This document shows positions 25,385 through 33,640 of a DNA stretch of 64,000 nucleotides, in pieces. This stretch comes from Chelatococcus reniformis (GTDB lineage Bacteria > Pseudomonadota > Alphaproteobacteria > Rhizobiales > Beijerinckiaceae). Under the pieces are notes generated by a model, which had not been told where the DNA came from, ran no database searches, and saw nothing but the letters and a program-made list of their open reading frames with translations. The stretch covers positions 62,001 to 126,000 of the forward strand of contig NZ_BMGG01000002.1 of assembly GCF_014640075.1 (NCBI RefSeq), written 5' to 3'. Position 1 is the stretch's first letter. Every line of letters begins with the position of its first letter. Both the position numbers and the translations under genes were made by a program.

Positions 25385-26416
25385 ATGAATCTGCGCGTCG
25401 TCACGCTGAACGGCCTGCCGCTGCTCGACCTGTCGCGGCTGGAGCAGGGCCAGCCCGAGCGCGACAGCTTTCTCGACGATCTCAGGCGCGCGGCCCGCGA
25501 CGTCGGCTTCTTCTACATTGCCGGGCATGGCATCCCCGATCACCAGATCGAACGGGTGCTCGAGCTATCGCGCCGCTTCTTCGCGCTGCCGGAGGCCGAC
25601 AAGCTGGCCATCGAGATGGTCAACTCCCCTCATTTCCGCGGCTACACCCGTGCGGGCCTGGAGATCACCCGCGGCGAAGCCGACTGGCGCGAGCAACTCG
25701 ACATCGGGGCCGAGCGGCCGGCGCTGGCGCGCGATCCGGCGGCCCCGCCGTGGACGCGCCTCCAGGGCCCGAACCAATGGCCCGACACCCTGCCGGAGCT
25801 GAAGCAGGCGCTGCTGGCCTGGCAGACCGCGGTGACGGATGTCGCCGTGCGCCTGCTGCGCGCCTTCGCCGAGGCGCTGGAGCAGCCGGACGACATCTTC
25901 GAGCCGATCTATGCGGATGCGCCCAACCAGCACATCAAGCTGATCCGCTACCCCGGCCGGGACCAGACAGGTTCCGGGCAGGGCGTCGGCGCCCACAAGG
26001 ACAGCGGTTTTCTCACCCTGCTCTTGCAGGATACGCAAGGGGGGCTCGAGGTCGAAAGCGCCTCCGGCTGGATTCCGGCGGTGCCGCTGGCGTCGACCTT
26101 CGTCGTCAACATCGGCGAGCTCCTGGAACTCGCCTCCAACGGCTACCTGAAGGCCACCGTGCACCGGGTGGTGACGCCTCCGTCGGGCGCAGAGCGGCTA
26201 TCCGTTGCCTTCTTCCTCGGCGCGCGCCACGATGCCGAGGTTCCCCTGCTCGCGCTTCCCCCGGCCCTCGCGGCCGAGGCGCACGGGCCGGAGAGCGACC
26301 CGGCCAACCCGCTGTTCCACCAGGTTGGCACCAACTATCTCAAGGGGCGGCTGCGCTCCCACCCGGACGTGGCGCGCCGACACTATGCCGACCTGCTGGA
26401 CAGGCCCGTCGGCTAG
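25385..26416 (+). CDS. isopenicillin N synthase-like 2-oxoglutarate/Fe(II) dioxygenase
   Basis: Non-haem iron oxygenase of 343 residues, cytoplasmic. The N-terminal DIOX_N segment runs ~10-130 (DVGFFYIAGHGIPDHQIE). The Fe(II) triad is clear: GAHKDSGFLTLL (His and Asp ~202-204) and ATVHRVV (~260), with the 2-oxoglutarate RxS in ERLSVAFFLGA (~270). The start has GAGGA upstream. Family members hydroxylate or cleave amino acids, flavonoids and alkyl sulfates or ethers; a role in releasing bound sulfur is suggested only by position after metY. Confidence 0.9.
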   Translation: MNLRVVTLNGLPLLDLSRLEQGQPERDSFLDDLRRAARDVGFFYIAGHGIPDHQIERVLELSRRFFALPEADKLAIEMVNSPHFRGYTRAGLEITRGEADWREQLDIGAERPALARDPAAPPWTRLQGPNQWPDTLPELKQALLAWQTAVTDVAVRLLRAFAEALEQPDDIFEPIYADAPNQHIKLIRYPGRDQTGSGQGVGAHKDSGFLTLLLQDTQGGLEVESASGWIPAVPLASTFVVNIGELLELASNGYLKATVHRVVTPPSGAERLSVAFFLGARHDAEVPLLALPPALAAEAHGPESDPANPLFHQVGTNYLKGRLRSHPDVARRHYADLLDRPVG

Positions 26417-26430
26417 TACCGTCTCACCGA

Positions 26431-26597
26431 GACTTTGACTGCTGGGCGGTGGCAGCGGGCCGGGCTCCTAGAGGATGGAAGGTCGGGTCAAGCCCGACCA
26501 TGACGTTGAGAATAAATGGTTTCCCTTCCATCGTCATGGTCGGGCTTGACCCGACCATCCATCTTCTCAAAGACTCAAGACCTCAGTGCAGCACCAC
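26431..26597. repeat. dispersed palindromic intergenic repeat, copy 2
   Basis: Counterpart of 10813-10983. It holds a perfect 25-bp inverted repeat: 26481-26505 (beginning GGTCGGGTCAAGCCCGACC) and 26532-26556 (ending GGGCTTGACCCGACC), 26 bp apart. The right end carries GACTCAAGA and GTGCAGCACCA as in copy 1. It fills most of the gap between the dioxygenase and aldolase genes, so it could act as a transcriptional stem. Confidence 0.85.
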
Positions 26598-26633
26598 TAG
26601 GGGCAGCATAGCCCGCAATCGAGGAAATCGCTC

Positions 26634-27416
26634 ATGAACCAGATCACGCAGCGCCCCAAGCAGTATTCTCTGGTCGCGCGGCCGCCGGCGGCGACGTTCG
26701 AGGAGGAGCGGCTGCATCGCAAGCAGCGCCTGGCCGCAACCTTCCGCCTGTTCGCCCGCTATGGCTTCGACCAGGGGCTCGCCGGGCACGTCACGGTGCG
26801 TGATCCGGAATTCTCCGACCGCTTCTGGATCAATCCGCTGGGCCAGTATTTCGGTCACATCAGGGTGTCGGATCTCCAGCTCGTCGATCACGACGGCCAG
26901 ATCCTCGTCGGCAACCGGCCAATCAACCAGGCCGGCTTCGTCATCCACTCGGCGATCCATGCCGCCCGTCCCGATGTCATCGCGGCCGCGCACACCCACT
27001 CCACCTATGGCAAGGCGTGGTCGACGCTGGGCCGCAAGCTCGATCCGATCACCCAGGATTCGTGTGCCTTCTACGAGGACCATGACGTCTTCGATCCGTT
27101 CAGCGGCGTGGTGCTCGATGCCGACGAGGGCAAGCGCATCGGCGAGACCATCGGCAGCAAGAAGGCGCTGATCCTCCAGAACCACGGTCTGCTGACGGTC
27201 GGCCCGACCATCGAGGCGACGGCGTGGTGGTTCATCAGCATGGAGAACACGGCGCATGCGCAACTGCTCGCCGAGGCCGCCGGCAAACCCAAGCTGATCG
27301 CCCCTGACGTAGCGCGGCTCACCGCATCTCAGGTCGGCACCCACAAGGGTGGCTACTTCAGCTTCCAGCCGCTGTGGGATTGGATCGTCGCGGCCGAGCC
27401 CGACCTGCTCGACTGA
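26634..27416 (+). CDS. class II aldolase/adducin family protein
   Basis: Zn-dependent aldolase-fold protein of 260 residues. Metal ligands are visible in AAAHTHSTYGKAW (~118-124) and LQNHGLLTVG (~180). The fold start GLAGHVTVRDPEF (~48) is typical. GAGGAAA precedes the ATG. The subgroup lacking a clear sugar-phosphate context is common beside monooxygenase and transporter genes; the substrate is not deducible. It is separated from the dioxygenase by the palindromic repeat. Confidence 0.9.
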   Translation: MNQITQRPKQYSLVARPPAATFEEERLHRKQRLAATFRLFARYGFDQGLAGHVTVRDPEFSDRFWINPLGQYFGHIRVSDLQLVDHDGQILVGNRPINQAGFVIHSAIHAARPDVIAAAHTHSTYGKAWSTLGRKLDPITQDSCAFYEDHDVFDPFSGVVLDADEGKRIGETIGSKKALILQNHGLLTVGPTIEATAWWFISMENTAHAQLLAEAAGKPKLIAPDVARLTASQVGTHKGGYFSFQPLWDWIVAAEPDLLD

Positions 27417-27945
27417 GGACGAGGCGACGTCGCCCGCCCGATCCGCCGATCATGTCCTGCGCCCGGGGGCCGCGACGCCGTGGCCCCCGTCGGCGTTCTT
27501 GGCCGAGCCGGGCCGCCGCCTTCCGAGTTAGCCCGCCCCCGGCCTCGATGATGGATCAGCGGCAGGTGCCGCCTTGCGTCGACGGGCGCCACTGCCGCTT
27601 GACCGCGGCCCGACCTCAGCAGGCGCGTAAGGGGAGGGAGCGACGTTGGACGCCAGCCCGGCCGCCGTGGCTCGAGACGCCGCTCGCGAACGACGCCGGG
27701 CCGCGCAGCAATCGCAGGATAACGCGATTGCAATCGTGGCGGGTGGAAGCGAATACTTTTCTTCGCGGCCCCGCTCAGGCGAATAGATACTCCTTCAAAG
27801 CTGAAATATTCGGAAATAGCGTTCTATTGCGGACGGTCTGATGCGGACGTATTTTGCTTCGTGGTCGACGCGTTCGACAAATAGATATCCATAGACCGGC
27901 TTTGACTGAAGCGCCGATCACCGTTGGCGTCGATCGGCGTCGAGA
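27417..27945. other. intergenic region of 529 bp
   Basis: No credible gene on either strand; open frames are low-complexity Arg/Pro translations. The left two-thirds are GC-rich; from about 27720 to 27945 the sequence becomes AT-rich (GAATATTCGGAAATAGCG and similar), the likely promoter for the ten-gene run starting at 27946. Confidence 0.6.
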
Positions 27946-28830
27946 ATGTATCTCATGAGTATTGTAGTCGGGGCGCACCCGCAGAACCTATCCTTGTCAA
28001 TTCTCTACAGGCGCTCGCGGGTTGTGGCAGCCCTGCGTGAGCGTGGGATCGAGTTCTTCAACTATGACGCCGGTTCGCAGACCATACCGCTGCTGAAGAC
28101 GGGCGTCCTGGATATTGCCGGCACCGGCGCCACGCCGCCGATCCTGGCCGAGGCGGAGGGCCTGGCGACGGCCGTGTTCGGCATGTCCGGCGCCCGGCCG
28201 GAACGCGGCGGTCTCATCGTGCGCGCCGATTCCGCAATGCAGTCGATCGCTGACATCCGGGGGCGTGGCATCGGGCTGATGCCGATCTCCTGGCACACGC
28301 AATTCCTCGCCGCCGAGCTCGATGCGGCCGGCATCGGCTGGGGCGAGGTGCGCGCCGCAGAGATCATACCGGCGACGGCCGCCGACGCCTTTGTCCACGG
28401 TCTGCTCGACGCCATCGTCGCCACCGATCCGCTCTACGCCAAGATCGCCGCCCGCGCCCCGGTTCGGATTCTGGCATCGCCTGGCCAGAGCTTCTCCAAC
28501 CGCTCCGTCTACTGGGCGCGGCGGCAATTCCTGCGGGATCATCCCGATATCGTGCGGGCGCTTCTGGAGGCGCTGATCGCCTCGGACCGCGCGACGGCCG
28601 AGGACCCGCGCGAGGCCGCGGCGCTGCTCGACGGCGTCAACGGCAACACGGCGGACCAATGGTTGCCGGCCATCACCTCCCGGCCGTGGGGTGTCGATGC
28701 ACCGGATGCCGGGTTCCTCGCCGAGCAGCAGGCGCATGCCGACATCTTCGCCCGCTTCGGCCTCATCCCGGCACCAATCGATGCGCGGCCCACGGTCGAT
28801 GCATCGTTCCTGGGCACGTCGCGGACCTGA
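27946..28830 (+). CDS. SsuA/NMT1-like substrate-binding protein without a signal peptide
   Basis: Protein of 294 residues with the type II periplasmic-binding fold (GSQTIPLLKTGVLDIAGTGA ~45-65, SIADIRGRGIGLMP ~100, then FSNRSVYWARRQFLRDHPDI ~185), but the sequence begins directly at the first beta-strand (MSIVVGAHPQNLSLSILYRR). Upstream codons in frame reach a stop at 27907 without encoding a hydrophobic leader, so export is not supported. An alternative start is ATG 27955. It lies 18 bp before an SsuD-like monooxygenase. It contains no Cys, so a DszB-type sulfinate desulfinase mechanism, also built on this fold, is unlikely. Possibly a cytoplasmic ligand-binding protein or a mis-sorted relic. 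Confidence 0.82.
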   Translation: MYLMSIVVGAHPQNLSLSILYRRSRVVAALRERGIEFFNYDAGSQTIPLLKTGVLDIAGTGATPPILAEAEGLATAVFGMSGARPERGGLIVRADSAMQSIADIRGRGIGLMPISWHTQFLAAELDAAGIGWGEVRAAEIIPATAADAFVHGLLDAIVATDPLYAKIAARAPVRILASPGQSFSNRSVYWARRQFLRDHPDIVRALLEALIASDRATAEDPREAAALLDGVNGNTADQWLPAITSRPWGVDAPDAGFLAEQQAHADIFARFGLIPAPIDARPTVDASFLGTSRT

Positions 28831-28848
28831 TCGACGAAGGACTGTGTC

Positions 28849-29976
28849 ATGGACGTTCTCTGGTACCTCACCGGCCCCGATGGCCACTATCCCTGGCGGC
28901 CGGATGGAGCGCGCGAGCTCAGCTATCCCTATTTCCAGCAGCTGGCCCGGGCGGTCGACCACCTCGGCTTCACCGGTGCCCTGCTGGCGACGGGCTCGCA
29001 CGACGCCTGGGTGCAGGGCTCGTCTCTGATTCCCTATACCGAGAACTTCCAGCACCTGATCGCGGCCCATCCGCCGATGCTGTCGCCGACCCTGCTCGCC
29101 AAGATGATGACGACCTTCGACCAGTTCTCGAAGGGGCGGCTGCGCGTCAACATCGTCAATGGCGATGCCAAGCTGATGGCCCAAAGCGGTGTGCATCTCA
29201 GCCATGATGAGCGCTACGCCTATACGGACGAATACCTCACCGTGCTGCGAGCGCTGCTGCGCGGCGAGACCGTCAACTTCAAGGGCAAATTCATCCATGT
29301 GGTGGATGCCGGGCTGCCGCTGCCGCCCACGCAGCAGCCGAGCATCCCGCTCTGGTTCGGCGGCTCGTCGGAGGCGGCCCACGAGGTCGCGGCCAAGCAT
29401 ATCGACACCTACCTGTCCTGGGGCGAGACGCCGGCCCAGGCCGAGCAGAAGATCAAGCACGTCAAGGCCCTGGCCGCGCGCTACGGCCGCGCCGACAAGA
29501 TGCGTTTCGGCATCCGCCTCTATGTCATCGTCCGCAAGACGGAAGCCGAGGCCTGGGCCGCCGCTCAGGATCTCTACGATCACATGGACGAGAGGGCCAT
29601 TGCGGGGGCGCAAGCCTACGTGGCCGGCATCGATTCCATCGGCCAGCAGCGCATGTCGGCGCTGCACGGCGGCCGCAAGCCCGCGGACCTGCGCGAACTG
29701 GAGATCGCGCCCAATCTTTGGTCCGGCATCGGGCTGGTGCGGCACGGGCCGGGCACGGCGCTGGTCGGCAGCCCCGAGCAGGTGGTCGAGCGCATTCAGG
29801 ACTACCGGGCGGCCGGCATCGACGTGCTGATCGTCTCGGGCATGCCGCTGCTGGAGGAGGCCTATCGCTTCGCCGAGCTGGTGCTGCCCCGCATCGCCGA
29901 CCGGCGTGGCGCCGACCGGAGCATCACGTCGGCCTGGACCAAGGACCGGGACGCGGCCTGGAAGAGCGTCGCCTGA
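28849..29976 (+). CDS. SsuD-like FMNH2-dependent alkanesulfonate monooxygenase (LLM family)
   Basis: Luciferase-like monooxygenase of 375 residues, the size of SsuD/SfnG/MsuD. MDVLWYLTGPDGHYPWRPDG at the start, HPPMLSPTLLAKMMTTFDQF (~80-95), RVNIVNGDAKLMAQSG (~105), LWFGGSSEAAHEVAAKH (~170) and SGMPLLEEAYRFAELVLP (~335) are all SsuD landmarks. It should cleave a sulfonate to sulfite and an aldehyde using FMNH2 from a separate reductase, not found here. AAGGA precedes the start. It heads the oxidation part of the 27946-35994 gene run. Confidence 0.9.
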   Translation: MDVLWYLTGPDGHYPWRPDGARELSYPYFQQLARAVDHLGFTGALLATGSHDAWVQGSSLIPYTENFQHLIAAHPPMLSPTLLAKMMTTFDQFSKGRLRVNIVNGDAKLMAQSGVHLSHDERYAYTDEYLTVLRALLRGETVNFKGKFIHVVDAGLPLPPTQQPSIPLWFGGSSEAAHEVAAKHIDTYLSWGETPAQAEQKIKHVKALAARYGRADKMRFGIRLYVIVRKTEAEAWAAAQDLYDHMDERAIAGAQAYVAGIDSIGQQRMSALHGGRKPADLRELEIAPNLWSGIGLVRHGPGTALVGSPEQVVERIQDYRAAGIDVLIVSGMPLLEEAYRFAELVLPRIADRRGADRSITSAWTKDRDAAWKSVA

Positions 29977-30033
29977 AGACGGCCCCTCCAGCCGCAGCGT
30001 CCACCCTCCACAGCGCAGCAACGAGGATCAGCT

Positions 30034-30648
30034 ATGTCGGCCGATACCGCCCCCTACATCGATCTTACGCCGGTTGAGGACGCGACAGGGGATCTCAAGC
30101 GCCTCTACGACGACCTCGAGCGGGTGAGGGGCAAGGGCCGCGTCTCGAACCTGTTCAAGGCTTACGGCAAGTTTCCGGCGCTCGGCGAGGCCAACTTCCG
30201 GCGCCTCAACATCCTGCTCGGCCAGGGGCAGCTTTCCAACAAGCTGAAGGAGGCGGTCATGGTGGCGTTGGCCGAGATCAACCATTGCACCTATTGCGTC
30301 GCCTTCCACGCCACGGCGATGCAGGCCCATGGCGCTTCGCTCGACGAGATCTCGGCGGCGCGCAGCTTCGATCCGGATCGTCTCGGGTTGTCCGAAAAAG
30401 AGACGGCGCTGTTCGAGTTCGCGCTCAAGGCCAACGGTGATCCGCATGGCATCACGCGCGCCGATGTCGCGGCGGTGCGAGCCGTGGGCGCCAGCGACGC
30501 CGACCTGGTCGAGGTGCTCGAGACGGTCAACACGGGCAACAGCTTCAATCTGTTCGCCGGCGCGCTCAACGTCGGCGCCGACGATTTCCTGAATTACTCG
30601 CTGGAAGAGGGGCGCTTCCTGACCGAACACGGATCGGCTGCCGCATGA
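30034..30648 (+). CDS. AhpD/carboxymuconolactone decarboxylase-family protein
   Basis: Helical protein of 204 residues with the alkylhydroperoxidase signature EINHCTYCVAFHATAMQAHG (~85-105): the ExxHCxxCxxxH arrangement needed for thiol peroxidase activity. GAGGA lies 5 nt before ATG. Its stop overlaps the thioredoxin-like gene (ATGA), so a peroxide or sulfenate reduction pair is likely. Partner of the SsuD-like enzyme 57 bp upstream. Confidence 0.9.
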   Translation: MSADTAPYIDLTPVEDATGDLKRLYDDLERVRGKGRVSNLFKAYGKFPALGEANFRRLNILLGQGQLSNKLKEAVMVALAEINHCTYCVAFHATAMQAHGASLDEISAARSFDPDRLGLSEKETALFEFALKANGDPHGITRADVAAVRAVGASDADLVEVLETVNTGNSFNLFAGALNVGADDFLNYSLEEGRFLTEHGSAAA

Positions 30649-31001
30649 GCATCCCCGCCATCGCCTCCGAGGCGGAGTTCGAACGCGTGCTTGCGGGGCC
30701 GGGGCCGGTTCTCGTCGAGTTCACCGGGCCGAACTGCATCATCTGCGGCAAGCTCAAGCCGATGCTCGAGGCGGCGGCGGCCCAGGCGCCGGTATCGATC
30801 GTCGAGGCGGATGCGGCGCGGCTGCCGGCGCTCGCAGAGCGCTTCGCCATCCGCAGCGTGCCGACGCTGATCCTCTTTCGCGGCGGCGAGGCGGTGGGTC
30901 GCAAGGTTGGCTTCTCGACCGCGGCGGAGCTGCGGCGCTGGGTGGCGCATGCCGGTGCGCCGTCCGTTGCGGCGGCCGCCGAGGGGGCCCGTGCACGATG
31001 A
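30645..31001 (+). CDS. thioredoxin-family protein with CxxC = CIIC
   Basis: Thioredoxin fold, 118 residues. The redox site reads FTGPNCIICGKLKPML (~25-40), with Ile-Ile between the cysteines instead of Gly-Pro, and the cis-Pro loop SVPTLILFRGG is intact (~75). No signal peptide. Starts by ATGA overlap with the AhpD-like gene and ends by ATGA overlap with the RidA gene, so the three are translationally coupled. Likely reductant for the AhpD-like protein. Confidence 0.9.
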   Translation: MSIPAIASEAEFERVLAGPGPVLVEFTGPNCIICGKLKPMLEAAAAQAPVSIVEADAARLPALAERFAIRSVPTLILFRGGEAVGRKVGFSTAAELRRWVAHAGAPSVAAAAEGARAR

Positions 31002-31390
31002 CCATCAAGTTGATCGACGTGATAGCCGCGCCCAAGCCGCCCGGGCCGTTCTCGCACGCCGCGACCTTCGGCCCCTTCGTCTTCACGTCGGGCATGGGCG
31101 GCCTCGACCCGGCGACCGGGCAGGTGGTCTCGGATGACGTGATCGCCCAGTCCGAGCAGGCGATCCGCAACGTCAAAGCCATTTTGGCGGGCGCCGGCTG
31201 CACCCTCGCGGACGTGGTCAAGGCCACGGTCTACCTCACGGATATGGCCGACTACGAGCGCGTGAACCGCGTCTACGACGCCGCGTTCGCGCCGCACAGA
31301 CCGGCGCGCACCTGCGTCGCCGTGTCCAGCCTGCCGGTGCGTGAGCGCATGAAGATCGAGACCGTCGCCGTCAAGCCGGCCGCGGAATGA
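30998..31390 (+). CDS. RidA-family protein
   Basis: Rid/YjgF/YER057c-type protein of 130 residues. VFTSGMGGLDPATGQVV (~28), the substrate Arg in RTCVAVSSLP (~105) and the Glu in KIETVAVK (~120) are present, so it should hydrolyse reactive enamine/imine intermediates. Such intermediates could come from amino-sulfonate oxidation or PLP enzymes such as MetY. Overlaps the thioredoxin-like gene. Confidence 0.92.
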   Translation: MTIKLIDVIAAPKPPGPFSHAATFGPFVFTSGMGGLDPATGQVVSDDVIAQSEQAIRNVKAILAGAGCTLADVVKATVYLTDMADYERVNRVYDAAFAPHRPARTCVAVSSLPVRERMKIETVAVKPAAE

Positions 31391-31452
31391 GGCGGCCGGC
31401 TGACACCGGGCCGTTCGCACTGCCCGGTCGGCCACGCAACAGGAGCATTGAC

Positions 31453-32583
31453 ATGTCGTCCCCCTATCAGCGTCTCGCGGCCCTTCTCGTGGTGGGCGCG
31501 CTCGGGCTCGGCCCCTCGGCCGCGGCGGCGGACACGGTGACGATCGGCCTGGCGCAATCGATCACCGGTGGCTCGCCGGCGCTCTACGGCATCGAGCAGA
31601 AGAATGCCGCCGAGCTTGCGGTGGACGAAGCCAATGCGGCCAAGCTCCTCGGCGACCGCAAGATCCAGCTGGTGCACCTGGACGACGGCGCCGACCGCGG
31701 CCAGACGGTCAACGTCTTCCAGCGCCTGATCGGCCGCGACAAGGTGGTCGCGATCATCGGGCCCACGCTGTCGACCGGGGCCTTTGCCGCTGATCCGATC
31801 GCCCAGAAGGCCGGCGTGCCGGTTGTCGCCGCATCCAATACCGCATCCGGGGTCACCGACATCGGCGACTACATCTTCCGCGTCAGCCCGCCGGAGGATC
31901 GGGTCACGCCCGGGGTCCTCAAGACGGTGGTCGACCGCTTCAAGGTCAAGCGCGTCGCGCAGATCTACGGCATCGACGACCAACTGACCAAGTCGGCCTA
32001 CAACACGCAGAAGAAGGCGCTCGAAGCGCTGGGCGTCGAGATCGTCGCCACCGAGACCTTCCAACGCGGCGACGTCGAGTTCGCAGCCCAGCTCACCAAG
32101 ATCAAGGCGGCCCAGCCGGACCTCATCGTCCTCGGCAGCTTGGCGGAGGAGTCCGCCGGCATCCTGCGGCAGGCCCGGCAGCTCGGCATTCCCAAGGAGG
32201 TGGTGTTCGTCGGAACGCAATCGTCCATCTCGAGCAAGTTCTTCGAGCTGGCTGGCCCGGCGGCCGAAGGGCTGATCGCCGGAACCGCCTGGTACATCGA
32301 CTCGCCCGAGCCGAAGAACCAGGAATTCGTCAAGAAGTACGAGGCCCGCTTCGGCCGCAAACCCGACATCTACTCGGCCTACGGCTACGACGCGGCCTCG
32401 CTCGTCATCAACGCCATCAAGGAGGCCGGCTCCGGCGACCGCAAGGCGGTCCGCGACAACCTGGCCAAGACCAAGAACTTCCCCGGCGTGCTGGGCCCGA
32501 TCGGATTCGACGCGGGGCGCGAGCCGGTCATCGATCCGAAGATCCTCGTCGCGAGCGGCGGTCGCTTCGTCATCTTCAAGTAG
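31453..32583 (+). CDS. livJ: branched-chain amino acid-type ABC substrate-binding protein (LivJ)
   Basis: Periplasmic protein of 376 residues with signal peptide MSSPYQRLAALLVVGALGLG and cleavage near AAA-DT. AGGAGC lies upstream of ATG 31453, and this excludes the 22-residue extension. Mature domain starts TVTIGLAQSITGGSPALYGI. Unlike the two LivJ paralogues at 5-9 kb, this one is followed by both permeases and both ATPases. The true ligand may be an organosulfur acid given the operon, not necessarily a branched amino acid. Confidence 0.93.
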   Translation: MSSPYQRLAALLVVGALGLGPSAAAADTVTIGLAQSITGGSPALYGIEQKNAAELAVDEANAAKLLGDRKIQLVHLDDGADRGQTVNVFQRLIGRDKVVAIIGPTLSTGAFAADPIAQKAGVPVVAASNTASGVTDIGDYIFRVSPPEDRVTPGVLKTVVDRFKVKRVAQIYGIDDQLTKSAYNTQKKALEALGVEIVATETFQRGDVEFAAQLTKIKAAQPDLIVLGSLAEESAGILRQARQLGIPKEVVFVGTQSSISSKFFELAGPAAEGLIAGTAWYIDSPEPKNQEFVKKYEARFGRKPDIYSAYGYDAASLVINAIKEAGSGDRKAVRDNLAKTKNFPGVLGPIGFDAGREPVIDPKILVASGGRFVIFK

Positions 32584-32752
32584 CCGGAGCGTCGGCGATG
32601 GTTCGCTCAGCACGCACGCATTCAGCGATCGTCCGGCGCCGACGGAGCCGCTGGGCATTCCTCTCCCCGCAAGCGGGGCGAGGTGAGCAGCTGCACGGCC
32701 GGTGGGGCCGGCGGCTGCAACCGCCCGCCCCATACGCATCACGGGACACGAG

Positions 32753-33640
32753 ATGAGCGTCTTCCTTCAGCAGACCGTCAACGGCTTGTCCCTGGGCAGC
32801 GCCTATGCGGTCTTCGCCGTCGGCTTCACGCTGCTGTTCGGTGTCCTGAACGTACTGAACCTCGCCCAGGGCGCGGTGTTCATGGTCGGTGCCTTCACGG
32901 GCCTCGAGCTCGTGCGGCTCGTCGAGCTGCCGCTGCCTCTCGCCTTCCTCGTCGCAATGGTGACGGCCGGAGCCGTGTCGGTGCTGACGCAGGTGGCCGT
33001 ATTCGGCCCGCTCGAGCGGCGCGGCGGCCACCGGTGGATGGGGCTGATCGCCAGCCTCGCGGTTGCCCGGCTCCTCGTCGCCATCGCCCAGGAGGTCTTC
33101 GGCACCCAGGTGTTGCGCTACCCCTCCGAGCCCTGGATGGAAGCGAGCTGGACCATCGCCGGCGTTCAGATCCAGGGCTTGCAACTGATCGTTCTGGCCA
33201 CGGCGCTATTGGTGATGGCGGCTCTCGCGGTGCTGCTGCGGGCGACGCAAACCGGCCGCGCCATCCGCACCATGGCGTTCAACCCCAACGTAGCACGGCT
33301 CGTTGGCGTGCCCGTGCAGCGCATGACGCTGCTGACCTATTTCATCGCCGGAGCGCTCGCCGGCGCCGCCGGCGTCCAGCTCGGCGTGCTCTACAACGCG
33401 GTGTCGCCCTTCATGGGCGAGACCATCCTGCTCAAGGGCCTGACGGTGCTGATCCTGGGCGGCCTCGGCCACGTGCCCGGCGCGGCCCTTGCCGGCCTCC
33501 TGCTGGGCCTGACCGAGGTCTACAGCGTCGGCTATCTCAGCTCGTCCTTTCGTGACGCGGTGGGCTTCGGCCTAGTCTTCATCATCCTGCTCGTCCGCCC
33601 GCACGGCCTGTTCGGCCTGACGACGAGGCAGCGCGCATGA
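32753..33640 (+). CDS. livH: branched-chain amino acid-type ABC permease (LivH)
   Basis: Inner-membrane permease, 295 residues, about 8 helices. FLQQTVNGLSLGSAYAVFAV (N-terminal LivH signature), NLAQGAVFMVGAF (~35) and GLTVLILGGLGHVPGAALAG (~225) are diagnostic. Preceded by a 169-bp gap after livJ and followed by ATGA overlap with livM. Confidence 0.95.
   Translation: MSVFLQQTVNGLSLGSAYAVFAVGFTLLFGVLNVLNLAQGAVFMVGAFTGLELVRLVELPLPLAFLVAMVTAGAVSVLTQVAVFGPLERRGGHRWMGLIASLAVARLLVAIAQEVFGTQVLRYPSEPWMEASWTIAGVQIQGLQLIVLATALLVMAALAVLLRATQTGRAIRTMAFNPNVARLVGVPVQRMTLLTYFIAGALAGAAGVQLGVLYNAVSPFMGETILLKGLTVLILGGLGHVPGAALAGLLLGLTEVYSVGYLSSSFRDAVGFGLVFIILLVRPHGLFGLTTRQRA

Noticed and set aside
27946-28830. 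DszB-type sulfinate desulfinase
   Set aside because: Same fold and no leader, but there is no Cys anywhere in the protein, whereas DszB uses a Cys nucleophile.
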